NCBI GenBank assembly: GCA_905209725.1
Contig: CAJLTZ010000107.1
Span: 1-6,690 of the forward strand
Direction of reading: 5' to 3'
Length of the DNA stretch: 6,690 bases
Source: an uncultured Muribaculaceae bacterium
GTDB lineage: Bacteria > Bacteroidota > Bacteroidia > Bacteroidales > Muribaculaceae
Position 1 is the first letter of the stretch. Every line of letters begins with the position of its first letter. A program made the position numbers and the translations under genes. Shown here piece by piece: positions 1 to 6,635 of the stretch. The notes beneath the pieces are model-generated. The model saw only the letters and a list, made by a program, of their open reading frames with translations. It was not told the origin of the DNA and did not search any database.

Positions 1-66
1 TGCCCGCATCGCTCCCTCTTCAACTTGCTGAGCTGCATCAAAAATCGGTCGCCCCCGCATTAACAT
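1..66 (-). CDS. 5' end of an unidentified gene, possibly a TetR-like regulator (partial)
   Basis: An open frame starts with ATG at 66 and runs without a stop off the left edge, giving 22 codons; a second in-frame ATG lies at 60. Residues 5-22 read GRPIFDAAQQVEEGAMRA. A GRP...FD opening followed by a helix-like Ala/Glu-rich stretch resembles the N-terminus of some TetR-family regulators, but there is too little sequence to rely on, and a transposase or another DNA-binding protein is equally possible. The frame lies on the same strand as lpdA, 77 bases beyond its stop, so it could be read through from the gcv operon. No promoter of the Bacteroidota type is evident in the gap. Its first 11 codons lie inside the inverted repeat, and the right window edge repeats them with a single Arg-to-Gln change at codon 4. 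That the frame is coding is an inference from its openness and the duplicated start. Confidence 0.45.
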   Translation of the reverse strand, partial: MLMRGRPIFDAAQQVEEGAMRA

Positions 67-88
67 TTTTTATGGGATGGGGTCTAAT
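34..88. repeat. Left arm of a 55-bp near-perfect inverted repeat
   Basis: Bases 34-88 match the reverse complement of 6636-6690 at 54 of 55 positions. The only difference is at base 56, where C stands against a T in the reverse complement of 6668. The inner boundary is sharp: similarity stops after CTAAT at 84-88. The outer boundary cannot be placed because the window ends at the last base of the right arm. The arm covers 22 bases upstream of the ATG at 66 and the first 11 codons of the leftward frame. Identity across both coding and non-coding bases points to a recent copy, a mobile-element end or gene conversion rather than protein-level conservation. Confidence 0.95.
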
Positions 89-143
89 TATTTAGAGCCT
101 TGCAACCCATCCAATTCTTAAGCGAGTTTCTATTACTTACTAC

Positions 144-1499
144 TTATTCCGCGGCTTCAACGGCAGCAAGCACCACCTCTGCGAGTGTGGGATGGCCGAA
201 GATAGTCTCGCGGATCTGCTGGCGAGTGCGGCCGGCTGTGATAAAGTCGGAGCACATCTGAGCCATAAGCGCAGCTTCAGCGCCCATAATATGGGCTCCA
301 AGAAGCAGACCGCTGTTCTTATCGAAGATAAGTTTGCAGAGACCATCGGGTTCACCGGCGGCGAGTGCCTTTCCGTTGGCACGATAGAAACTCTTTCCTA
401 TGGTGATTTCAAGACCACGTTCCTTGCACTGCTCCTCCGTGAGGCCGGCCATGCCGCACTCCGGATTCAGGAACACTGCAGAAGGCACCACGTCGAGGCG
501 GATTTCATCGCTCTTGCCCTGAATGGCATTAAGGGCGCGAAGGCCCTGATAGGAAGCCACATGGGCGAGCATCATGCGGGCATTTACATCGCCTACAGCG
601 AAAATGTGGTCGACATTCGTGCGCATATCGTCTGTGACGGGGATTCCCTTGGGTGAATAAGCCACCCCGGCATCCTCAAGGTTAAGTCCTTCCACATTTG
701 CGCCGCGGCCCACAGCCATCAGCACTGTGGAGGAAACCACCTCCTGCTCCTTGCCCTTGCTCTCATATGTGGTGACAATCTTATAATCCTCGCGCTGCTC
801 AAGTTTTTTCACAGCCGCACCGGTGATGATGTCGATTCCGCGCTTTGAAAGGCTCTGCTTCAGGCGCTTGGCAATATCGCTGTCGAAGGGAGGAAGAATC
901 TGTTTCATATATTCCACCACAGTGACATGCGTGCCGAGGCTTGCAAACACTGAGGCGAACTCAAGGCCAATCACGCCACCGCCCACTACCACAAGGCTAT
1001 CGGGCACATACTCCAGTTTGAGGATATCCGAGGAATCCATCACCCATTCAGCGTCGGCTCCGGGAATAGGAAGGGAGCGCGAATGGCTACCTGTGGCGAT
1101 GATGATGTGTTCGGCATCATATTCCTCACCATTTACTGTCACTGTGAAGGCATCCTTGAACTGCGCCATGCCTTCCACCACAGTGACGCCTGCACGCTTA
1201 AGAAGGCCGTCAATGCCCTGGCGAAGCTGAGCCACAACAGCGTCGCGACGCTCAATGATCTTATTGAAACCGATTTCAAAATCGATGCTTTTCACGCCAA
1301 ACTCAAGTGCATTGCGGCAGAGGTCGGCCACAGCAGCATCCTTCACCATACATTTTGTGGGGATGCAGCCCTCATTGAGGCATGTGCCTCCGAGTTGTCC
1401 TCCATTGATGAGAACCACCTTCATGCCGCGGCGTGCAGCCTCAAGAGCGGTCTCATAACCGCCGGGACCCGCACCTATTATAATAAGGTCTGTATGCAT
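144..1499 (-). CDS. lpdA: Dihydrolipoyl dehydrogenase (glycine cleavage L-protein, E3)
   Basis: This cytoplasmic FAD enzyme reoxidises the dihydrolipoyl group of GcvH with NAD+, and may also serve 2-oxo-acid dehydrogenases. The 451-residue product shows the family features in order: an FAD-binding GAGPGG near residues 9-14, the redox disulfide in GGTCLNEGCIPTK (Cys40 and Cys45), an NAD-binding VVGGGVIGLEFAS near 171-183, a second FAD motif IFAVGDV near 299-305, and the C-terminal active-site HPTLAE with His436 and Glu441. The length is close to the usual 450-475. I chose the ATG at 1499 because it puts the FAD fold right at the N-terminus; an upstream in-frame TTG at 1517 would add six residues with no family match. 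The gene is last in the gcv cluster, 94 bases after gcvPB, with a hairpin between them and no recognisable promoter of its own, so it is probably transcribed by read-through. Confidence 0.96.
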   Translation of the reverse strand: MHTDLIIIGAGPGGYETALEAARRGMKVVLINGGQLGGTCLNEGCIPTKCMVKDAAVADLCRNALEFGVKSIDFEIGFNKIIERRDAVVAQLRQGIDGLLKRAGVTVVEGMAQFKDAFTVTVNGEEYDAEHIIIATGSHSRSLPIPGADAEWVMDSSDILKLEYVPDSLVVVGGGVIGLEFASVFASLGTHVTVVEYMKQILPPFDSDIAKRLKQSLSKRGIDIITGAAVKKLEQREDYKIVTTYESKGKEQEVVSSTVLMAVGRGANVEGLNLEDAGVAYSPKGIPVTDDMRTNVDHIFAVGDVNARMMLAHVASYQGLRALNAIQGKSDEIRLDVVPSAVFLNPECGMAGLTEEQCKERGLEITIGKSFYRANGKALAAGEPDGLCKLIFDKNSGLLLGAHIMGAEAALMAQMCSDFITAGRTRQQIRETIFGHPTLAEVVLAAVEAAE

Positions 1500-1529
1500 A
1501 TCTTTATTAATTAGCAATTTTTAAAAGAC

Positions 1530-1565
1530 AAGGCCATGCCCTCCTTCAATGGGGAGCATGACCTT
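1530..1565 (-). terminator. Intercistronic hairpin between gcvPB and lpdA (attenuator or processing site)
   Basis: In the minus-strand transcript, arms at 1551-1565 and 1530-1544 pair over 15 positions around a six-base AUUGAA loop, with 14 pairs and one C-A mismatch. Two of the pairs are G-U in this transcript and would be A-C mismatches in a plus-strand RNA, so the structure favours the operon strand. It is followed by GUCUUUU, a modest U-rich run, so it could act as a partial intrinsic terminator. Because lpdA follows on the same strand with no visible promoter, a leaky attenuator or an mRNA-stabilising or processing element is more likely than full termination. It begins 29 bases after the gcvPB stop codon. 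Confidence 0.55.
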
Positions 1566-1593
1566 TGATATCAATCTTTCATTTTAACCCCGT

Positions 1594-3057
1594 TTACTTC
1601 TTGAGATCTCTATAACTGAGCACGGGATTTTTCGCTGCAGATGTCTCATCGGGATGCGAGATGCAGGTTGTGAGCGGAGCAGCCTTCACCGTTTCGGGAT
1701 CCTCGGCAGCCTCCTTGGCCACGCGGCGCATAACATCGATAAATTCATCAAGCGTTTCCTTGCTTTCTGTCTCAGTGGGCTCGATCATCATCGACTCATG
1801 GAAGAGAAGCGGGAAATAGATTGTGGGCGCATGGAATCCGAAGTCAAGAAGACGCTTTGCCACATTGAGAGTGGTGACGCCGGTCGACTTGTCGGCCAGG
1901 CCGTCGAACACGAACTCATGCTTGCACACTCCATTGATCGGGAGTTTATAGAGATCTTTGAGCGACTCCTTGATATAGTTGGCATTGAGTGTGGCCATGG
2001 GGCCTACATTGCGGATGCCGTCGCGTCCGAGCGTAAGGATATACGCATAAGCCTTCATCATCACTCCGAAATTGCCGAAGAAAGTGGAGATGCTTCCAAG
2101 GCTCTTGTCGCCATCGGTGACAACAGCGAAAGTTCCATCCTCCTTCTTCACCACGCGGGGAGCGGGGAGAAGTTCCACAAGATGCTTGGCGACACCTACA
2201 GGGCCTGAACCGGGACCGCCGCCGCCGTGAGGCGTCGAGAAAGTCTTGTGCAGGTTGATGTGCATGATGTCGAAGCCCATATCGCCGGGACGCACCTTGC
2301 CGAGGAGGGGATTGAAGTTGGCACCGTCGTAATAAAGCAGGCCACCTGCCTCATGCACGAGTTTTGCAATCTCCTTGATTTCGGTCTCGAACATACCCAC
2401 TGTGTTGGGGTTGGTCATCATGATGCCGGCCACGGTGTCGTCGAGCAGAGGCTTAAGGTCCTCGATGTCGATCGAGCCATTGGGACGCGACTTCACCTCT
2501 ACCACCTCAAGGCCGGAAACCATGGCGGAAGCAGGGTTAGTGCCGTGAGCTGTGTCGGGCACAATCACCTTAGTGCGCTTGTTGTCGCCGCGAAGCATGT
2601 GATACTGGCGCATCACCATGAGGCCGGTCAATTCTCCATGAGCACCTGCGAAAGGATTGAGCGTGAACTCCTCGAGGCCGGAAAGGCTTGCGAGGGCCTG
2701 CTGAAGATTATAATAGAGCTCAAGAGCGCCCTGGGCGGTTTCGGCAGGCTGCAGAGGATGCAGGGAGGCAAACTCCGGCATGGCGGCGAGCTCCTCATTG
2801 ATCTTCGGGTTATACTTCATCGTGCAGCTACCCAGGGGATAGAAGCCGGTGTCAACGCCGAAGTTCTTATTGCTCAGATTAGTGTAATGGCGCACCACAT
2901 CAAGTTCCGAAGCCTCCGGGAGTTCCGGAGCGTTTTTGCGGAGAAGATCAGAGGGAATTGCGGCGAGGGCATCCTTGCCGTAATTGTCAGCGGGAAGCTG
3001 ATAGCCCTTTCTTCCGGGGCGCGAAATCTCAAAAATCAGTTTATCGTATTCCTTCAT
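1594..3057 (-). CDS. gcvPB: Glycine dehydrogenase (decarboxylating) subunit 2, P-protein beta
   Basis: This is the PLP-carrying subunit of the two-subunit P-protein, which decarboxylates glycine and transfers the aminomethyl group to the lipoyl arm of GcvH. The 487-residue product starts in the family manner (MKEYDKLIFEISRPGRKG). It carries FYPLGSCTMKYNP near residues 72-84, PDTAHGTNPASA near 167-178, TNPNTVGMFE near 215-224, and the PLP-binding site LHKTFSTPHGGGGPGSGP, with Lys271 as the expected Schiff-base lysine, followed by its glycine-rich loop. Length is normal for GcvPB (about 480-490). Its ATG overlaps the gcvPA stop in an ATGA arrangement, which suggests translational coupling and equal subunit output. 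Many Bacteroidota encode P as a single fused chain of about 950 residues; here it is split. Confidence 0.97.
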   Translation of the reverse strand: MKEYDKLIFEISRPGRKGYQLPADNYGKDALAAIPSDLLRKNAPELPEASELDVVRHYTNLSNKNFGVDTGFYPLGSCTMKYNPKINEELAAMPEFASLHPLQPAETAQGALELYYNLQQALASLSGLEEFTLNPFAGAHGELTGLMVMRQYHMLRGDNKRTKVIVPDTAHGTNPASAMVSGLEVVEVKSRPNGSIDIEDLKPLLDDTVAGIMMTNPNTVGMFETEIKEIAKLVHEAGGLLYYDGANFNPLLGKVRPGDMGFDIMHINLHKTFSTPHGGGGPGSGPVGVAKHLVELLPAPRVVKKEDGTFAVVTDGDKSLGSISTFFGNFGVMMKAYAYILTLGRDGIRNVGPMATLNANYIKESLKDLYKLPINGVCKHEFVFDGLADKSTGVTTLNVAKRLLDFGFHAPTIYFPLLFHESMMIEPTETESKETLDEFIDVMRRVAKEAAEDPETVKAAPLTTCISHPDETSAAKNPVLSYRDLKK

Positions 3058-4385
3058 TTCTTGTCCTCCCCGAGCATGATGGTTAAAAGATTGTCAATTT
3101 CAGCTTTGGTGCGTTTCTCTGTGACAGCGAAACTTACAAGGCCGTTTCCAAGGTTGAGGCCGCCCATGATGCCATTGTCGGCGAGACGCTTGTTGACAGC
3201 GTCGATGTCGAGGTCAGTCTTGAGGGTGAACTCTTTGAGGAAGGGCTTCTTGAAGGGATCGGTGAATTTTCCGGAAGCGATAAGGCGGTCGTAGAGATAA
3301 CGAGCGCCATCAGCCGAGAGGCGGTTCACCTCGCGCAGGCCATTCTCACCCATGAGTGCGAGATAGATAGTGGCATAGAGCGCCATGAGGCTCTGGTTGG
3401 AGCAGATGTTGCTGGTGGCCTTCTGGCGGCGGATATGCTGTTCGCGGGCCTGGAGGGTCAACACATAGCAACGGTTGCCCTTGGCGTCGACAGTAGCGCC
3501 CACCACGCGACCGGGCATCTTGCGGAGATGCGCGGCGCTTGAGGACATGTAGCCGAGATAGGGACCGCCAAACTGGAGCGGCATACCGAGCGACTGGCCG
3601 TCGCCACAGGCGATGTCGGCGTCCCACTCTGCAGGACTACGGAGCACTGCGAGCGCGGAGGGATCGGCATTGATGGTGAAGAGGGTCTTCTGGGCATGAG
3701 CCTCGTCGGCGATGCCTGTGAAGTCCTCGATGATGCCATACTTGTTGGGCTGCGGAAGAATGATGCCGGCGAGCTCACCCTTGGCGATTTCAGCGCGGAG
3801 AGCGTCGAGGTCGGTAACGCCATCCTTCTCGGGAATCACCACGAGAGAGACACCATGGAAGTGGGCATAAGTCTTCACCACCTTGAGCACGCGGGGGCTG
3901 ATTGTCTCGGAGATGGCAACCGTATTGCGCTTGCGCGAAGATGCCACCATCATAAACATAGCCTCGGCCGTGGCAGTGGCGCCATCATACATCGAAGCGT
4001 TCGTTGCCTCCAGTCCGGTAAGTTCGCTGATCATGCTCTGATATTCGAAGATATACTGGAGCGTGCCCTGCGAAATCTCGGGCTGATAGGGTGTATATGC
4101 AGTATAGAACTCACTTCTCTCGAGGAGGTGAGGGATCACGCTGGGGCTGTAATGGTCGTAAGCGCCACCGCCTGCGAAGACGGTGAGGTTACGGTTCTTG
4201 TCGGCCAGTTTGCGGAAATGCTCGCGCAGTTCAATCTCCGACATTCCCTCGGGGATTGCATATTCCCCTTTGAAAATCACGTCGGAAGGAACATCGGCGA
4301 AGAGGTCGTCGACACTCTTCACGCCGATCTTCTCAAGCATCTGCGCGATATCCTCCTCGGTGTGAGGGATATAACGATTACTCAT
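3054..4385 (-). CDS. gcvPA: Glycine dehydrogenase (decarboxylating) subunit 1, P-protein alpha
   Basis: This is the partner of GcvPB in the heteromeric P-protein of glycine cleavage. The 443-residue product shows GGGAYDHYSPS near 72-82, YTPYQPEISQGTLQ near 97-110, EYQ at 114-116, YDGATA near 133-138, a later GDGQSLGMPLQFGGPYLG stretch, and REQHIRRQKATSNICSNQ, all typical of this subunit. It lacks the PLP-lysine region, as expected. I chose the ATG at 4385 because MSNRYIPHTEEDI aligns with the usual start of the family; an in-frame ATG at 4403 would add six residues and overlap gcvH by 26 bases. With the chosen start the overlap with gcvH is 8 bases, and the stop overlaps the gcvPB start. The cluster order H-PA-PB and these overlaps support co-translation. 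Confidence 0.96.
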   Translation of the reverse strand: MSNRYIPHTEEDIAQMLEKIGVKSVDDLFADVPSDVIFKGEYAIPEGMSEIELREHFRKLADKNRNLTVFAGGGAYDHYSPSVIPHLLERSEFYTAYTPYQPEISQGTLQYIFEYQSMISELTGLEATNASMYDGATATAEAMFMMVASSRKRNTVAISETISPRVLKVVKTYAHFHGVSLVVIPEKDGVTDLDALRAEIAKGELAGIILPQPNKYGIIEDFTGIADEAHAQKTLFTINADPSALAVLRSPAEWDADIACGDGQSLGMPLQFGGPYLGYMSSSAAHLRKMPGRVVGATVDAKGNRCYVLTLQAREQHIRRQKATSNICSNQSLMALYATIYLALMGENGLREVNRLSADGARYLYDRLIASGKFTDPFKKPFLKEFTLKTDLDIDAVNKRLADNGIMGGLNLGNGLVSFAVTEKRTKAEIDNLLTIMLGEDKK

Positions 4386-4761
4386 TTTCACAAAGTTTAG
4401 CATAAGCGGCTGCGTCGAGAAGAGCCTCGATCTCAGCGGCGTTGCTTACCTTTACTTTCATAATCCAGTTCTCGAATGCGTCAGCGTTGATGCTCTCGGG
4501 GGCATCCTCGAGGTTTTCGTTAACCTCAACCACCTCTCCGCTGATGGGGGAGATAAGGTCGCTGGCAGCCTTCACCGACTCAACGGCGCCGAACACCTCG
4601 CCGGCCTCCACTGTGTCGCCAACCTCCGGCATATCGACATATACGATATCGCCAAGAGCGTGCTGTGCGTAATCTGTGATACCTACTGTAGCGATGTCGC
4701 CATCAAGCTTTACCCATTCGTGCGACTCGGCATAGCGCCTGTCTTCCTTAACTGTTGCCAT
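4378..4761 (-). CDS. gcvH: Glycine cleavage system H-protein (lipoyl carrier)
   Basis: GcvH is the small lipoylated shuttle of the complex: its swinging arm receives the aminomethyl group from P, presents it to T, and is reoxidised by L. The 127-residue product is of normal length. It has the N-terminal SHEWVK near residues 13-18, GITDYAQHALGDIVYVDMPE near 28-46, and the lipoylation site FGAVESVKAASDL with Lys64 as the modified lysine, followed by SPISGEVVEVNE. The start at 4761 is the only sensible ATG. It lies 26 bases after the gcvT stop; that gap is A-rich in the transcript and has no Shine-Dalgarno sequence, as is usual in Bacteroidota. The lipoylation enzymes are not in this window. Confidence 0.98.
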   Translation of the reverse strand: MATVKEDRRYAESHEWVKLDGDIATVGITDYAQHALGDIVYVDMPEVGDTVEAGEVFGAVESVKAASDLISPISGEVVEVNENLEDAPESINADAFENWIMKVKVSNAAEIEALLDAAAYAKLCENE

Positions 4762-4787
4762 GTTGTGCTTATGTTTTTATTGTTGTT

Positions 4788-5882
4788 TTATTTCTTATAA
4801 CTCTTGTCGTAGAAACGTTTTTTCACCACCTTGGCGGGGAAGGTCTTCTTGCGGATGCGAACCTCTACCTCAGTGCCAAGTTTGTCGTAAGGCTTATTGA
4901 TCATGGCCATAGCCACGCTCTTGCCTGTAGAGATGGAGCGATAGCCTGTGGTGATCTCGCCCACCTGCTCGCCGTTCACCTCAACAGGATAGCCATGACG
5001 GGGAATTGCGTTGCCTTCGAGCTCGAGGCCCACGATGCGACGCTTCACGCCCTCAGCCTTCTGCTTTGCGAGAGCTTCCTTGCCGATAAATTCGGGTTTG
5101 TCGAGCTTTACGAACATCGAGAGGCTTGCCTCGATAGGAGTGATGTCGGCAGACAGCTCGTCGCCATAGAGGGGAAGACCCACTTCAAAGCGGAGAGTGT
5201 CGCGGCACCCGAGACCGCAGGGCTGCACGTCGGCTGCCATGAGCTTGTCCCATGTGCGGCGGATGAAGTCGTGGCTTCCGTAGATCTCAAAGCCGTCCTC
5301 ACCGGTATAACCTGTGCGGCTCACAATCACATCCTCGCCATCGATGTGGAGAGTCTTGAAATTGTAGAATGCGATATCGGCTGCGGGAATGCCAAGCACC
5401 TCGATGAGAGTCTTCTCAGCCTCGGGTCCCTGCACGGCAACCTCACCGTAATAGAGGCTCTCGTCGGTGACTTTCACGTCGAAGCCCTCGGCGTTCTGCA
5501 TGATCCATGCCACATCTTTGTCGATGTTGCTGGCGTTGATCACGAGGAAGAACTCCTCATCATTTACTTTATATACGAGAAGGTCGTCAACTGTGCCGCC
5601 ATTCTCATAGCACATCATGCCATAGAAGATCTGTCCGTTGGGGGCACCCGTCACATCATTGACGAAGATATGGTTCACGAATTTTTCGGCTTCCTTGCCT
5701 TTTACCCTGACCTCACCCATGTGAGATACGTCGAAAACGCCTACATGATGACGCACGGCATTGTGCTCTTCAGTGATTCCTTTGTACTGGATGGGCATGT
5801 CATAGCCTGCGAAAGGCGACATAAGAGCACCAAGGTCCACATGACGGTCATGCAGACAGGTGGTTTTGATCTCTTCTTCCAT
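4788..5882 (-). CDS. gcvT: Aminomethyltransferase (glycine cleavage T-protein)
   Basis: GcvT takes the aminomethyl group from GcvH, transfers its carbon to tetrahydrofolate to give 5,10-methylene-THF, and frees ammonia. The 364-residue product has normal length and the family landmarks in order: FDVSHMGEVRVKG near 50-62, GGTVDDLLVYKV near 95-106 with the Asp pair at 99-100 that covers the catalytically important acidic position, VINASNIDKD near 114-123, VAVQGPEAEKTL near 148-159, SRTGYTGEDGFEIY near 188-201, and GLGCRDTLRFEVGLPLYG near 223-240. The C-terminal beta-barrel region ends in a lysine-rich tail. It is first in the operon; the start at 5882 follows an AGGA eight bases upstream, a weak ribosome-binding sequence. 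YgfZ and sarcosine oxidase are related folds, but the genomic context and motifs fit GcvT. Confidence 0.97.
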   Translation of the reverse strand: MEEEIKTTCLHDRHVDLGALMSPFAGYDMPIQYKGITEEHNAVRHHVGVFDVSHMGEVRVKGKEAEKFVNHIFVNDVTGAPNGQIFYGMMCYENGGTVDDLLVYKVNDEEFFLVINASNIDKDVAWIMQNAEGFDVKVTDESLYYGEVAVQGPEAEKTLIEVLGIPAADIAFYNFKTLHIDGEDVIVSRTGYTGEDGFEIYGSHDFIRRTWDKLMAADVQPCGLGCRDTLRFEVGLPLYGDELSADITPIEASLSMFVKLDKPEFIGKEALAKQKAEGVKRRIVGLELEGNAIPRHGYPVEVNGEQVGEITTGYRSISTGKSVAMAMINKPYDKLGTEVEVRIRKKTFPAKVVKKRFYDKSYKK

Positions 5883-5951
5883 ATATTTTCCTGATTAGAT
5901 TTAAGTTTCAACAAGATGTAGGAGGTGCCGCGACACAACACTTCCCATTCA
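5883..5951 (-). promoter_or_regulatory. Probable 5' leader of the gcv operon
   Basis: If the promoter at 5957-5988 is right, transcription would begin near 5951 and leave a leader of about 69 nucleotides. It contains an imperfect palindrome at 5925-5936 (GTGTCGCGGCAC in the transcript) and, directly after it, CACCTCCTA (5919-5927), which repeats the anti-Shine-Dalgarno core of 16S rRNA. It is too short and lacks the fold expected of a glycine riboswitch aptamer. No regulatory role is shown by the sequence alone. Confidence 0.35.
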
Positions 5952-5956
5952 AATGC

Positions 5957-5988
5957 CAAAATTAATACAAACGACAAATCAAACCAAA
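5957..5988 (-). promoter_or_regulatory. Candidate Bacteroidota-type promoter for the gcv operon
   Basis: On the minus strand a TTTG (5985-5988) is followed after 20 bases by TAATTTTG (5957-5964). This fits the Bacteroidota primary sigma factor pattern of a -33 TTTG and a -7 TAnnTTTG at the usual spacing. It sits in the only real intergenic gap ahead of gcvT, 31 bases beyond the stop of the upstream glycosylase-like gene. The surrounding stretch is T-rich with several other TTTG units, so the exact -33 element is uncertain. Confidence 0.65.
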
Positions 5989-6018
5989 TTTCAAGCGGAA
6001 TTTTTTACAAAACAGCGT

Positions 6019-6627
6019 TCATTTGACCCCTTCCGAGTGTGCTTTGCTCAGACCGGGGAGGTTTGCCGCCTGAAAAAGCCGGAGATAAGAAGCGGCCTTC
6101 TGCTCCAGAGGCAATGGATATGCCCTGCTGGTGGATGGCATCCTCCAGATGCGCAGGCCATCCTTCTCTACATATTCTCCGAGCCTTGGAACGGGCGTCT
6201 GCGTGATCTGTGCCACCACTTCAGCGGCCTTCTGACCAGTGGTGGCTATGTCCGTAACATCCGGCATCCTGGTCAACAGCCCCTGCAAATCCACAGGCTC
6301 TATGATTTCAAGGAATTTGTCTGACGCATTCCCCTTGAGCCGTCGGATGCGATGGCCGGTATCGTTGAGCGCGACACCCTCCTTGTCGAGAAGGCTTCGG
6401 ATTTCGTCGAGGCGATAAGTTTTGGTTTCCTTATCATATAGCGCGAATGGGTCGCCGAGGAATATCAGACCTATTATCTTCCAGAAATCATTTGTGCGGT
6501 TGGGATAATAGAAATCCATGCTCCAGCGGTGGGGCTGCGGAGGGAAAGTGCCCATGAGCAATACACGCGCATGGGGCGGAATGTATGGCGGCCATGGATG
6601 AGTCTCGATATCTGAATCATGCATCAT
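6019..6627 (-). CDS. Uracil-DNA glycosylase superfamily protein (hypoxanthine-DNA-glycosylase/MUG-like)
   Basis: This is a probable base-excision repair glycosylase acting on deaminated bases in DNA. The 202-residue product has a superfamily-like motif 1, LLMGTFPP near residues 23-30, followed by FYYPNRTNDFWKIIG near 39-53. GVALNDT (84-90) and NASDKFLEII (100-109) lie in the middle, and MPSTSRAYP near 163-171 occupies the place of the second catalytic motif. The GTFP...YY..R.N.FW and PSTS pattern is closer to the family-6 hypoxanthine glycosylases and MUG-like proteins than to classical Ung. Substrate choice cannot be read from the sequence. Two tandem ATG codons (6627 and 6624) are possible starts. 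The gene is on the same strand as the gcv operon, ends 136 bases before gcvT, and probably has no functional link to it. Its start is only 8 bases from the inverted repeat, so its promoter must lie in the repeat or be displaced. Confidence 0.8.
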   Translation of the reverse strand: MMHDSDIETHPWPPYIPPHARVLLMGTFPPQPHRWSMDFYYPNRTNDFWKIIGLIFLGDPFALYDKETKTYRLDEIRSLLDKEGVALNDTGHRIRRLKGNASDKFLEIIEPVDLQGLLTRMPDVTDIATTGQKAAEVVAQITQTPVPRLGEYVEKDGLRIWRMPSTSRAYPLPLEQKAASYLRLFQAANLPGLSKAHSEGVK

Positions 6628-6635
6628 TGAAATAT

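Noticed and set aside
75..112. Seven-base stem (GGATGGG at 75-81 with CCCATCC at 106-112) as an lpdA terminator
   Set aside because: The loop is 24 bases, the stem is short and no U-run follows on the minus strand. One arm belongs to the repeat, so the match may be incidental.
2227..3294. Plus-strand open frame of 355 codons opposite gcvPB and the end of gcvPA
   Set aside because: It crosses the junction of two well-supported minus-strand genes and shows no domain; antisense shadow.
4755..5894. Long plus-strand open frame opposite the whole of gcvT (379 codons)
   Set aside because: It mirrors gcvT exactly in extent, its product is rich in His, Ala and Leu with no family motif, and gcvT is certain on the other strand. 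It is a codon-usage shadow.
5883..6018. Possible glycine riboswitch upstream of gcvT
   Set aside because: The probable leader is only about 69 nucleotides and I see none of the paired helices or conserved core of the glycine aptamer.
6024..6033. GACCCCTTCC near the end of the glycosylase gene resembling GACCCCATCC of the repeat
   Set aside because: Only about ten bases match and they are explained as codons for the C-terminal Glu-Gly-Val region; no wider similarity to the repeat.
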